Shown here: positions 46,633 through 55,616 of the stretch, in pieces
How the letters are laid out: each line of letters opens with the position of its first letter
How positions within the stretch are numbered: position 1 is the stretch's first letter
Source: an uncultured Luteitalea sp.
GTDB taxonomy: Bacteria > Acidobacteriota > Vicinamibacteria > Vicinamibacterales > Vicinamibacteraceae
Direction: 5' to 3'
Assembly: GCA_934541105.1 (NCBI GenBank)
Contig: CAKTDA010000001.1
Location: 930,001 to 994,000, forward strand
DNA length: 64,000 bases
Position numbers and translations under genes: made by a program
The notes under the pieces: generated by a model
Database searches by the model: none
What the model was told of the DNA's origin: nothing
The model's input: only the letters and a program-made list of their open reading frames with translations

Positions 46633-47790
46633 CTATCCCGGCGCGTACACGCCCTTCACGTAGTCGGCGGCGCGGCGGTCGGAACCGTCGAACGCCGCCG
46701 GAATCTCGTCGAGTGTGCGGTACCGGTGCGTGACGATGCGGCTGACGTCCACCCGACCCGATTCGAGCAGCTCGAGCGCCTGACGATACACCGACGGCCG
46801 CCCGTCGGCGTCGAAACCGCCGGATGCGCCGACCGGGGAGACGAGCATCGGCTCCTTGAACTGCAGCGTGTTGAGCACGCCGATGTCCACGCCCGACTGG
46901 CCGTGCGCATAGAGCAGCACGGTGGCCTGCTTGCGGATCAGGCCGGGCATCTGGCGGAAGACCTTGCCGCTGCCCGAGGCGTCGATCAGGTATTCCACAC
47001 GTCGGCCGCCCGTGAGTGTCAGCGTCGCGTCGACGACGTCATCGGCGGCGGGATCGATGACCGCGTCGGCGCCGTACTGGCACGCGAGGGCGCGGCGGGC
47101 CGGGTTGGGCTCGCTCACCAGGATGCGGCCGTCGAAGCCGGCGACCTGCCGGAGGTGCTGGAGGAACAACAGGCCGGCGGGGCCGGCGCCCGTGATGAGC
47201 GTCGTGCGGACGCGCGACGCGTCATCGGTGGTGCCCAGGCGATACCGCGATGCGCAGCCCGCCTCCTGCACGGCCTCGTGCGCGTGGATGATGCACGCGA
47301 GCGGTTCGGTGAGCGCGGCCTGCTCGGCCGGGAGTGCGTGCCCCCGCTTGACGGCATTGACGGCCGGAATCACGAGCGCCTCGGCAAGGCCGCCCTGCAG
47401 GCCGGTGATGCCGTGTTCGCCGTACGTCTCGCACTGGTGCGAGTCGCCGGAGCCGCAGTACTCGCACAGCGGATGCGTGCCCGCGCTGAGGCAGTTGCGG
47501 CCCTGGTCGAGCACGACGGCGTCGCCCACCGCCAGATCGCGCACCTCCCTACCCCGCGCCTCGACGATGCCGGCAATCTCGTGCCCGAGCACCTGCGCGG
47601 CATCGGTGAGCGGCACCTGCCGGCCGAGGCGGTCGGTGTGGTAGTTGGCGTGCCCCTCGAAGATGTGGAAATCGGTGCCGCACAGCCCGACGCCGGTCAC
47701 GCGCACGAGGACGTCGCGCGGGCCGACGACGGGATCGGCGATGTCGCGAATCGACATGGCCGCGGGTGCCGACAGCACCGCCGCCTTCAC
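46633..47790 (-). CDS. Zinc-dependent alcohol/polyol dehydrogenase (MDR family)
   Basis: The 385-residue medium-chain dehydrogenase has catalytic zinc ligands in GVGLCGTDFHIFEG and LGHEIAG, a structural-zinc-like cluster NCLSAGTHPLCEYCGSGDSH, and a Rossmann-type nucleotide site (LITGAGPAGLLFLQHL, with an acidic SEPN end suggesting NAD preference). It oxidises a secondary hydroxyl of a sugar, sugar acid or polyol (inference). The GTG at 47790 overlaps the stop of the UxaA-family gene (GTGA), so the two enzymes are translationally coupled and probably act on the same pathway. Confidence 0.92.
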   Translation of the reverse strand: MKAAVLSAPAAMSIRDIADPVVGPRDVLVRVTGVGLCGTDFHIFEGHANYHTDRLGRQVPLTDAAQVLGHEIAGIVEARGREVRDLAVGDAVVLDQGRNCLSAGTHPLCEYCGSGDSHQCETYGEHGITGLQGGLAEALVIPAVNAVKRGHALPAEQAALTEPLACIIHAHEAVQEAGCASRYRLGTTDDASRVRTTLITGAGPAGLLFLQHLRQVAGFDGRILVSEPNPARRALACQYGADAVIDPAADDVVDATLTLTGGRRVEYLIDASGSGKVFRQMPGLIRKQATVLLYAHGQSGVDIGVLNTLQFKEPMLVSPVGASGGFDADGRPSVYRQALELLESGRVDVSRIVTHRYRTLDEIPAAFDGSDRRAADYVKGVYAPG

Positions 47791-49352
47791 AGGCTCACAC
47801 TCTGCTCGGCCCAGACCTGGAACTCGCGGTGCTTGTTCTCCTCGGACTTGCCGGGCTCGCCGCTCGCGACGCGTCGCACGTGGTCGAACACCTCGAGGCC
47901 GACCTCGTCGATCGATCGCGTGCCGTCGATGATGTCGCCGGCCGACAGGTCGAGGTCCGACGCCATGCGCTCGAAGATCGCGTTGTTGGAGGCCAGCTTC
48001 AGCACCGGGGCAATCGCGTTGCCGATTGTCGTGCCGCGACCGGTCGTGAACACGACGAGCTGCGCGCCGGACGCGATGAGCCCCGGCGTCGATTCCTGGT
48101 CGTAGCCCGGTCCCTGCATCAGGTACAGGCCCCGCCCGGACGGCCGCTCCGCGTACCCGACCACGCCCTCGACGCGCGTCGTCCCCGCCTTGGCGATGGC
48201 GCCGAGCGACTTGATGGTGATGTTGAGCAGGCCGCCAGCGACGTTGCCCGGGCTCGGGTTCTCGTTGAGCACGGTGCCGAACTTGGAGGCGTAGTCCTTG
48301 TACCAGTCCACCATCTCGTACACGGCGTGACCGGTGTCGGCATCGCGCGCACGCCAGGCGAGGATGTGCTCGGCGCCACAGAACTCGGGGACTTCGGTGA
48401 TCAGCACCGTGCCGCCCTGCCGCACGAGTTCGTCGGCGGCCCGCCCGAGCGCGGGGTTGGCCGACAGCCCGGAGAAGCCGTCGGACCCGCCGCACTTCAC
48501 GCCGAGCGACAGTTCGCTGATCGGCGCGGGCGTGCGGGTGATCTGGTTGGCCACGGGCAGCATCGCCTCGACGGCCTCGAGACCGCGACGGACCGAGCCC
48601 TGCGTGCCGCCGGCCTCCTGGATGCCGATGCGCGCCACGGGCTTGTTGAGCGGGCGCTTCAGGTCGGAGAGGTACTGCTCCATCACCGTCAGGTTCGTCT
48701 TCTCGCAGCCGAGGCCGATGAAGACGACGCCGCCGACGTTCGGGTGCTCGGCGTAGGCGGCAAGCGTCCGCAGCATCACCTCGATGTTCGAGCCGTCCGA
48801 GCAGCCGCAGCCCTTGTTGTGCGGGATGGCGACGACGCCGTCCACGTTGGGGTACTTCGCCTTGTCGTAGAGCGTGAACTCGGCGACGGTGGCAATCTGC
48901 ACGGCCTCGTGCGCCGCGCACATGCTCGTCGGCACGATCAGGATCCAGTTGCGGATGCCGACCCGGCCATCGGGCCGGCGGTAGCCCATGAACGTGGCCC
49001 GCTCGGCCTCGGGCACGTACTCGGGCGGCGGCGTGTGGAGGCCGGCATCGAGTTCGCGCACGACCGGCACGTCGTTGGACATGTTCGCGTGCGAGATCAG
49101 GGCGCCGGCTGAAATCCCCTTCGACGTGCCGATGGGCTGGCCGTACTGGCGCACGAACTCGCCGGCGGGAATCGGCAGGAGCGCGAATCGATGGCCCGGC
49201 CCGACGTCGTCGAGGACGTCGATCGTGGCCTCGGTGCCCGTCACGCGAGCGCCGCGCGGCACGGGCACCCGCGCAACCGCGACGTTGTCCCTGGGATCGA
49301 CCTGAATCGCGTACGCCGAGAGCGGCGCAGCCTCTGAAGTTGCGGTGGCCAT
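47787..49352 (-). CDS. UxaA-family altronate/galactarate dehydratase-like hydro-lyase
   Basis: The 521-residue protein joins an N-terminal SAF domain (about 15-100: VDPRDNVAVARVPVPRGARV, GHRFALLPIPAGEFVRQYGQPIG) to the C-terminal UxaA catalytic domain with MGYRRPDGRVGIRNWILIVP, IPHNKGCGCSDGSN, VFIGLGCEKTN, GIQEAGGT and LGVKCGGSDGFSGLSANPALG. These cysteine motifs bind the catalytic metal. The family dehydrates sugar acids (altronate, galactarate, related). Fused SAF and catalytic domains match the single-chain form. ATG 49352 is preferred over 49382. It is the first gene of a five-gene series with adh and ABC system 2, implying uptake plus oxidation/dehydration of one sugar acid or its precursor. 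Confidence 0.92.
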   Translation of the reverse strand: MATATSEAAPLSAYAIQVDPRDNVAVARVPVPRGARVTGTEATIDVLDDVGPGHRFALLPIPAGEFVRQYGQPIGTSKGISAGALISHANMSNDVPVVRELDAGLHTPPPEYVPEAERATFMGYRRPDGRVGIRNWILIVPTSMCAAHEAVQIATVAEFTLYDKAKYPNVDGVVAIPHNKGCGCSDGSNIEVMLRTLAAYAEHPNVGGVVFIGLGCEKTNLTVMEQYLSDLKRPLNKPVARIGIQEAGGTQGSVRRGLEAVEAMLPVANQITRTPAPISELSLGVKCGGSDGFSGLSANPALGRAADELVRQGGTVLITEVPEFCGAEHILAWRARDADTGHAVYEMVDWYKDYASKFGTVLNENPSPGNVAGGLLNITIKSLGAIAKAGTTRVEGVVGYAERPSGRGLYLMQGPGYDQESTPGLIASGAQLVVFTTGRGTTIGNAIAPVLKLASNNAIFERMASDLDLSAGDIIDGTRSIDEVGLEVFDHVRRVASGEPGKSEENKHREFQVWAEQSVSL

Positions 49353-49695
49353 AGCAGTCTGTCGAGCTCCATCGCCGGCCATGCCCGGGGATCGATTCGC
49401 ATGCCGGCCGGAGCATCCAGCGTAGCAGGACTGACGGGGTGGGGGTACCGGGCGAACGGGGACCGGCCAACGGGAAGCGTCACCGGTCGGAGCCGCCGGG
49501 CTCGTAGGCGCCGGACTTGTCAGGCGGTCGTCGTCGGCCGACGCTTGAGGAGATTGACACCGCCGACGACAGCCCGTACAGTCGCCCGCGAACCAGACAA
49601 CTCACGACACTCGGCGTCCTCGGGCGCGTGTGCGCCAGGCGACGGTGTGCTGATACCGGCTCGTGCGCACGCACCGGCTGGGGGCAGGAGTGAAC
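49353..49695. other. 343-bp divergent intergenic region
   Basis: This region separates the UxaA-family gene (minus) from the first TonB receptor (plus). It contains the candidate receptor promoter listed separately and no convincing small gene or RNA. No heptad array is present. AGGAG lies about 7 nt before the receptor ATG. Confidence 0.6.
49554..49582 (+). promoter_or_regulatory. Sigma70-type promoter for TonB receptor 1
   Basis: A perfect -35 TTGACA (49554-49559), 17-bp spacer and -10 TACAGT (49577-49582). The predicted transcript start is near 49589, giving a leader of about 107 nt. Confidence 0.6.
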
Positions 49696-52600
49696 ATGAC
49701 AAGAGCGAGTCGGCTCCCGTCGCTGGCGTGTGCCTTCCTGGCCGCGCTGTCGACCTTCGTCCTCGTCCCCATGGCTCGGGCGCAGGCCGCGCGCGGCAGC
49801 ATCGTCGGCAACGTCGCCGACGCCTCGGGCGCGGCGGTGCCCGGCGCCACGATCGTGATCACCGAGATACGGACGAACATCGTGCAGGGCAGCACGACCA
49901 ATGCCTCGGGCAACTACGCATTCCCGAACGTGCGCGACGGGCTCTACAAGGTCGAGGCGGAGCTGTCGGGCTTCAAGAAAGCGCTGCGCGAGAACGTGCA
50001 GGTGGACGTCAACACGACGATCCGCGTCGACTTCCGGCTCGAGGTCGGCGACCTCAGCGAGACGTTGACGGTCACGAGCGAGGCGCCCGCCCTGCAGACC
50101 GACAGGGCCGACACGGGGCGGATCATCCAGGGCCAGGCCATCCAGGCGATGCCGCTCGGCTTCGGGCGCAACTTCCAGGGCATGTGGGCCACGGTGCCCG
50201 GCGCGACGCGCCCGAGCCGGCCGCACTCGGAGTTCTTCAACTCCCAGGACTCGCTCGAAAGCAAGGTCAACGGGCAGAGCCGCCTCGCCAACAACGTCCA
50301 GATGGAAGGCGTGGACAACACCCACCGCACCGGGTTGCTGACCGTGCTCATTCCCTCGGCCGAAGCGCTCGAGACCGTTGCCGTGAGCACAAGCAACTTC
50401 GACGCCGAGTTCGGGCGCGCCGGGGGGGCGGTGACGAACGTCACGCTCAAGTCGGGCACCAACGACCTGCGCGGCAGTGCGTTCTGGTTCCACGGCAACG
50501 ACAGCCTCAACGCGACGCCGTACTTCGCGTCGAGCAAGCCCGAGACGGACTACAACCAGTTCGGTTTCGTTGTCGGCGGCCCGATCCGCCGCAATCGGCT
50601 CTTCTACTTCGGCGACTACCAGCGGACCAACGACAATCTCGGCAAGAACTGGCGCTTCTTCGTGCCGCCAGCCGAATGGCGCAGCGGCGACTTCAGCAGC
50701 GCCTCGGGCACGGTCATCCGTGACCCGCTCACGGGCGACAGCGCCGGCAACGGGCGCGACCCCTTCCCCGGCAACGTCATTCCTGCGAGCCGCATCAGCC
50801 CGATCGCGCGTGCGATTCTCGACCGCGTCCCGCTGCCCAACATCGCGGGCCAGCCCATCGGCCAGCCGAACTACGAAGGCACGACCATCCGCGCGCGCAA
50901 GACCGACCAGTTCGACGTCAAGGTGAACTGGCAGGCCAGCGAGCGCGACCAGTTCTCTCCTCGCTTCAGCTACATGCGGCCCGTCGTGATCGATCCGTCA
51001 CCGTATGCCGGCGCCATTGGCGGTCCTGCCAACGGCGGGTTCGCGGGCACCGGCACCAACGACACGATCGTCACCGGCCTGAACTGGACCCGGTCGTGGA
51101 CCAACACGCTGGTGATGGAAGTGCGTGGCGGGTTCACCTGGTACCACAACGTCGCCGCATCCGAAGGCCAGGGCCTGGACACCGCACAGGAGCTCGGCGT
51201 GCCGGGCGTGAACCTCGACGACTACACGAGCGGCATCATGTCGGTGAACATCCAGAACTACAGCAATCCCGTCGTCGGGTTCTCGAACTCGCTGCCGTGG
51301 GACCGCGGCGAAACGACGTGGACGTTCGCGACGACGCTGACGAAGCTGACGGGCAACCACCAGCTGAAGTTCGGCGCGGACCTGCGGCGCAACCGCGACT
51401 TCCTGCTGCAGACGCAGGACTTCGGCGGCCCGCGCGGCACCTTCGCGTACAACGGATCGGGGACGTCCACGCCGGCCGATCCGGCCGCCGTGCGCAACAA
51501 CGTCGCCAACTCCCTGGCCTCGTTCCTGCTCGACTACGCCAACGACGTGCGCCGTGACGTGCCGTTCGTCGACGAACCGGGCACGCGGCACCGGCAGTAC
51601 TTCTTCTTCCTGCACGACAAGTGGCAGGTGCGGCCCTCGGTCACCGTGGACCTCGGCCTGCGGTACGAGTACTACACGCCGTTTGTCGGCATCCAGGAGC
51701 GCGGGGGCCTCTCGAGCTACGACCCGAGCAACAACACGCTGCGCGTGGCGGGCTACGGCGACATCCCGGCGGACCTCGGCGTCCGGACGAGCAAGACCAA
51801 CTTCAACCCGCGCACCGGCATCTCCTGGCGCATCTCGGACCGCGACGTCCTGCGCGCCGGCTACGGGGCGAGCACGGCGCCGTACCCCGACAACACGTAC
51901 GCGTTCAATTACCCGACGAAGGGCAACGTGCTCCAGCAGGCTAGCAGCGCCTTCACCCGGGGCGGGTCGCTCGCCACCGGGTTCCCCGTGCAGGGCACGG
52001 TGGACATCCCGAGCAACGGCATCATGCCGGTCGACCAGCCGTTCCTGCGCAGCTCCGGCCTGTTCTCGCTGCCCGAGCAGCTCCACGAGGGGATGCTGCA
52101 CTCGTGGAACGTCGCGTACCAGCGACAGCTCGGCTGGGGATTCACGGGCGAGGTGGCCTACGTCGGCAATCGCGGCGTGGACATGCTGTACCGCTTCCAG
52201 CTCAATGCCGCCACGGTGCTCGGGCTCGACAACGCGGGGCGACCGCTCTTTGCGCCGTTCGGCCGCACGGCCGACGTGCCGACCCGCGTGCCCGGCCGCA
52301 GCGACTACCACTCGATGCAGGCAAAGCTCGATCGCCGGTTCCGGAACGGCATCCTCGTGACCAACAGCTACACGTTCGGCCGGGCGCGCAACTTCGCCGA
52401 CGACAACGGCTTCATCGACACGCCAGCCGATCCCGAACGCAGCTACGGCCTTGCCGGGTTCGACCGCCGGCACACGTGGGTCACGAGCTTCGTGGTGGAC
52501 CTGCCGTTCTTCCGGGAGTCCGACCACGCGCTGCTGCGGCAGGCGCTCGGCGGCTGGCAGGCGTCGGGACTGCTCACGCTCATGGGCGGCCAGGCGCTGA

Positions 52601-52998
52601 GCGTCACCGCCGACGGCGCGCTGCTCCGCGCGCCCGGCAACACGCTCTACGCCGACCGGGTCGCCGACCCCACCGTGATGGGCGACAAGGGCCCGAACGC
52701 CTTCTACTTCGACGGCAGTGCGTTCGCGCAGCCAGCGCCCGCGACCTTCGGCAACACCGTGCGCAACGGCAGCGGCCTGCGCGGCCCGGGTTTCACGGCG
52801 CTCGACTTCTCGCTCGTCAAGCGCGTCGCGATCGGCCAGTCGTACCGCTTCCTCGAGTTCCGGGCGGATGCGTTCAACCTCACGAACACCCCGGCCTGGA
52901 ACAACCCCAACACGAGCCTCGCCAGCCCCCAGTTCGGCCGCATCAGCGGCGCCGGCAACCAGCGCATCATCAGGCTCGCCGCCAAGGTCAGCTTCTGA
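49696..52998 (+). CDS. Oar-like TonB-dependent receptor with carboxypeptidase regulatory-like domain
   Basis: The 1100-residue outer-membrane protein has a signal peptide (residues 1-31, ending ARAQA) and an N-terminal carboxypeptidase-regulatory Ig-like domain (about 34-110: GSIVGNVADASGAAVPGATIVI, GNYAFPNVRDGLYKVEAELSGF). A plug domain (about 120-260) and a large beta-barrel follow, with aromatic-ended strands down to the terminal FRADAFNLTNTPAWNNPN and RLAAKVSF. No canonical TonB box is obvious. Such receptors are thought to import large glycans or complexes; the cargo is unknown. ATG 49696 has AGGAG about 7 nt upstream and yields the signal directly. It is convergent with the P-type ATPase. 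Confidence 0.92.
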   Translation: MTRASRLPSLACAFLAALSTFVLVPMARAQAARGSIVGNVADASGAAVPGATIVITEIRTNIVQGSTTNASGNYAFPNVRDGLYKVEAELSGFKKALRENVQVDVNTTIRVDFRLEVGDLSETLTVTSEAPALQTDRADTGRIIQGQAIQAMPLGFGRNFQGMWATVPGATRPSRPHSEFFNSQDSLESKVNGQSRLANNVQMEGVDNTHRTGLLTVLIPSAEALETVAVSTSNFDAEFGRAGGAVTNVTLKSGTNDLRGSAFWFHGNDSLNATPYFASSKPETDYNQFGFVVGGPIRRNRLFYFGDYQRTNDNLGKNWRFFVPPAEWRSGDFSSASGTVIRDPLTGDSAGNGRDPFPGNVIPASRISPIARAILDRVPLPNIAGQPIGQPNYEGTTIRARKTDQFDVKVNWQASERDQFSPRFSYMRPVVIDPSPYAGAIGGPANGGFAGTGTNDTIVTGLNWTRSWTNTLVMEVRGGFTWYHNVAASEGQGLDTAQELGVPGVNLDDYTSGIMSVNIQNYSNPVVGFSNSLPWDRGETTWTFATTLTKLTGNHQLKFGADLRRNRDFLLQTQDFGGPRGTFAYNGSGTSTPADPAAVRNNVANSLASFLLDYANDVRRDVPFVDEPGTRHRQYFFFLHDKWQVRPSVTVDLGLRYEYYTPFVGIQERGGLSSYDPSNNTLRVAGYGDIPADLGVRTSKTNFNPRTGISWRISDRDVLRAGYGASTAPYPDNTYAFNYPTKGNVLQQASSAFTRGGSLATGFPVQGTVDIPSNGIMPVDQPFLRSSGLFSLPEQLHEGMLHSWNVAYQRQLGWGFTGEVAYVGNRGVDMLYRFQLNAATVLGLDNAGRPLFAPFGRTADVPTRVPGRSDYHSMQAKLDRRFRNGILVTNSYTFGRARNFADDNGFIDTPADPERSYGLAGFDRRHTWVTSFVVDLPFFRESDHALLRQALGGWQASGLLTLMGGQALSVTADGALLRAPGNTLYADRVADPTVMGDKGPNAFYFDGSAFAQPAPATFGNTVRNGSGLRGPGFTALDFSLVKRVAIGQSYRFLEFRADAFNLTNTPAWNNPNTSLASPQFGRISGAGNQRIIRLAAKVSF

Positions 52999-53075
52999 CC
53001 CACCGGAAGCTCGAGGTCTCCGAGCGACAGGGCGCCCCCCGCGCCCCGTCGCCTCCTCACCCTTCCTCCCTCACC

Positions 53076-53110
53076 CTTCGAACTTCCGACTTTCGACTTT
53101 CGACTTTCGA
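53076..53110. repeat. Heptad array (CTTTCGA) abutting a stop codon
   Basis: Five 7-bp units (CTTCGAA, CTTCCGA, then three CTTTCGA) fill the 35 bp directly before the stop codon of the P-type ATPase (53111, minus strand), between two convergent genes. Related to the array at 38404-38457. Confidence 0.92.
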
Positions 53111-55567
53111 TCATCCCCCACCCCTCCGCCACTCGAGCCGCGCCAGCGCCTCGATCGAGGCCCAGGCGAGGGCGGCGAACACGAACACAAGCGACCACAG
53201 CTGCAGCGGCAGCGCGATGCCGCCGAGCATCGTCGAGGTCACCGGCAGCAGCGACGCGCCGACCTGCACGACGACGCCGCCGACCACGGCGAGGTGCAGC
53301 CAGCGATTCGGCAGCGGCTGCATCCAGGTGTGCCGGGACGGGTATGTCAGCAGAAGCTGACCGATGGCCATGAAGTGGAACGCCGCCGCCCGGGCTGTGT
53401 CGTGCGAGTACCCGAGCGCCGGCACGAGGCCCAGCACCAGCAGCGCGAGCAGCGCCTTGATGACGCCCGCAGACACGATGAAGTGCAGCGAGGTGCGATC
53501 GAGCAGCGGCGCGTCGGCCGGACGCGGCGGCAACTGCATCACGCCAGGCGTCCGGTCGAGCGCGAGCGCCAGTGCGGGCAGCCCGTCGGTCATGAGGTTG
53601 ATCCAGAGGATCTGCGCCGCAGTCAGCGGCACGAGCAGCGCGCCCGAGGAATCGCGCAGGCCCAGCACGAACGCCAGGACGACGCCGGCCGAGATCAGCA
53701 GCACCTCCGACAGGTTCGTCGAGAACAGGAAGCGCAGGAACTTCTGGATGTTCTCGTAGATGCTGCGGCCTTCCTCCACCGCCTTGACGATTGTCGCGAA
53801 GTTGTCGTCGAGCAGCACGAGATCGGCGACCTCGCGGCTGACGTCCGACCCGCGCTGCCCCATCGCGACGCCGACGTCCGAGCGCTTCAGCGCCGGCGCG
53901 TCGTTCACGCCGTCTCCCGTCATGGCGACGATCCGGCCCGACCGCTGCAGCGACTCGACGATCTGCAGCTTCTGCTCGGGACGCACGCGCGCGAACACCG
54001 ACACGTCGGCGAGCGTGCGCTCGAACTCCTGCGACGAAAGGCCCGCGAGCGCGTCGCCTGTCAGCGCCTCGGTGGACGGCATGCCGATCTGTCCCGCGAT
54101 GGCCGACGCCGTCGCCGGATGATCGCCCGTGATCATCACGACGCGGATGCCTGCCGCCTGCGCCAGCGCCATCGCGTCGCGGACCTCGGCGCGCGGCGGA
54201 TCCCAGAACAGCGCGAGGCCGAGCAGCGTGAGGTCCTCTTCGCGCTCGCTGTCGGCTTCGGTCAGCGCCAGGACGCGGAAGCCCTCGGCGGCCCGCGCCT
54301 CGGCCCGGGCGAACCAGTCCTCGCGTTCGTCGTCTGTCAGCCGGCAGCGCGGGATCAGCACCTCCGGCGCGCCTTTCAGGAAGCTGACGACGCCGCCCTC
54401 CGACTGCACGGTGGTGCGCGCGTACTTCCACGCGCTGTCGAAGGGTCGCGTGGAGACCACCGGATGCGCGGCGCGGATTGCCGCGGCGTCACCGCCTCGC
54501 GCGGCAACGTGCCGCAGCAGGCCGAGGTCGAGCGGGTCGCCGGCGTCGGTGTCGGGATCGGCGTCGTTGGCGAGCGTCATCGCGACGAGCGCGCGCGGCA
54601 GGTCCACGGCATCGACGTCGCGGACGTCCATCCGGTTCTCGGTGAGCGTGCCCGTCTTGTCGGTGGCAATCACGTTCACCGATCCGAGCGCCTCCACGGC
54701 CGACAGCCGGCGCACCACCGCGCGCTGCGTGGCCATGCGCTCGACGCCGAGCGACAGCGCCACGGTCAGCACCGCAGGCAGGCCTTCCGGCACCGCCGCC
54801 ACCGCGAGTGCCACCGCGAAGATGATCACGTTGGGCGCATGCGACAGGCCCTCCGCGGCCACGCCGGCCACGCCGATGACGGCCGCCAGCGCGAGCACCC
54901 ACACCGCAATCTGGCGCCCGAGCCGGTTCACGCGGCGTTCGAGCGGCGTTTCCGAGGCCTCGATGTCGCCGAGCAGCGTCGCCAGCTTCCCCATCGCGCT
55001 GCTCGCGCCCGTGCGCACGACCTCCATCGTCACGCGTCCCCGAACCAGCAGCGTGCCGCTGAAGGCCTCGTCGCCCTGGCCCTTGTCCACCGGCACCGAC
55101 TCGCCGGTGAGCACCGACTCGTCGAGCATCGCGCCCTGCGCGTCGCCAATCGCGCCGTCGGCCGGCACGCGGTCGCCGGCCTCGAGGCGGACGACGTCGC
55201 CAGGCACGATGTCCTGGGTGGGAAGGTGGACGAGGTGCCCGTCGCGGAGCACCCAGGCCTGCGCGCCCGCGAGCGCCTCGAGCCGCGAGAGCGCAGCCTC
55301 CGAGCGCTGCTCCTGGTACAGGCCGAGCGCCGCGTTGAGCAGCAGGATGACGGCGATGGCCACGCTCTCGACGGGCCAGCCCTGCGCGCCCTCGTAGAGC
55401 CACACGGCGGTGTCGAAGGCAAGCGCGAACAGGAGGATGTAGATCAGCGGGCTGGCAAACTGCGCGACGAACCGCCGCCAGAACGGAGTGGGTGCGCGCG
55501 CAGGCAGGGCATTCGGGCCGACCTGCTCCAGCAGTTCGGCGGCTCGCGCACTCGTCAGTCCTGTCAT
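53111..55567 (-). CDS. Cation-translocating P-type ATPase (calcium-type, P2)
   Basis: The 818-residue inner-membrane pump has an N-terminal cation-ATPase segment (GLTSARAAELLEQVGPNALP), an actuator domain with LDESVLTGESVPVDK, and the phosphorylated D303 in DKTGTLTENRM. The nucleotide-binding region has FLKGAPEVLI, and the hinge has MITGDHPATA and MTGDGVNDAPALK. About ten membrane helices include AVPEGLPAVLTVALSLG, the M4 motif typical of Ca2+/PMR1-like pumps, and NLMTDGLPALALALDRT. Calcium or manganese export is the likely role. ATG 55567 has AAGGGA about 7 nt upstream. It lies 49 nt after the UspA-type gene, probably in the same transcript. Confidence 0.93.
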   Translation of the reverse strand: MTGLTSARAAELLEQVGPNALPARAPTPFWRRFVAQFASPLIYILLFALAFDTAVWLYEGAQGWPVESVAIAVILLLNAALGLYQEQRSEAALSRLEALAGAQAWVLRDGHLVHLPTQDIVPGDVVRLEAGDRVPADGAIGDAQGAMLDESVLTGESVPVDKGQGDEAFSGTLLVRGRVTMEVVRTGASSAMGKLATLLGDIEASETPLERRVNRLGRQIAVWVLALAAVIGVAGVAAEGLSHAPNVIIFAVALAVAAVPEGLPAVLTVALSLGVERMATQRAVVRRLSAVEALGSVNVIATDKTGTLTENRMDVRDVDAVDLPRALVAMTLANDADPDTDAGDPLDLGLLRHVAARGGDAAAIRAAHPVVSTRPFDSAWKYARTTVQSEGGVVSFLKGAPEVLIPRCRLTDDEREDWFARAEARAAEGFRVLALTEADSEREEDLTLLGLALFWDPPRAEVRDAMALAQAAGIRVVMITGDHPATASAIAGQIGMPSTEALTGDALAGLSSQEFERTLADVSVFARVRPEQKLQIVESLQRSGRIVAMTGDGVNDAPALKRSDVGVAMGQRGSDVSREVADLVLLDDNFATIVKAVEEGRSIYENIQKFLRFLFSTNLSEVLLISAGVVLAFVLGLRDSSGALLVPLTAAQILWINLMTDGLPALALALDRTPGVMQLPPRPADAPLLDRTSLHFIVSAGVIKALLALLVLGLVPALGYSHDTARAAAFHFMAIGQLLLTYPSRHTWMQPLPNRWLHLAVVGGVVVQVGASLLPVTSTMLGGIALPLQLWSLVFVFAALAWASIEALARLEWRRGGG

Positions 55568-55616
55568 CACGTCCCTTCCGGCCATCGCGATCGCTTGGCC
55601 ACGCACCGCGCGAACG

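Noticed and set aside
49353..49695. Riboswitch or small RNA in the divergent gap
   Set aside because: No recognisable aptamer or terminator structure was seen; only a promoter-like pair is supported.
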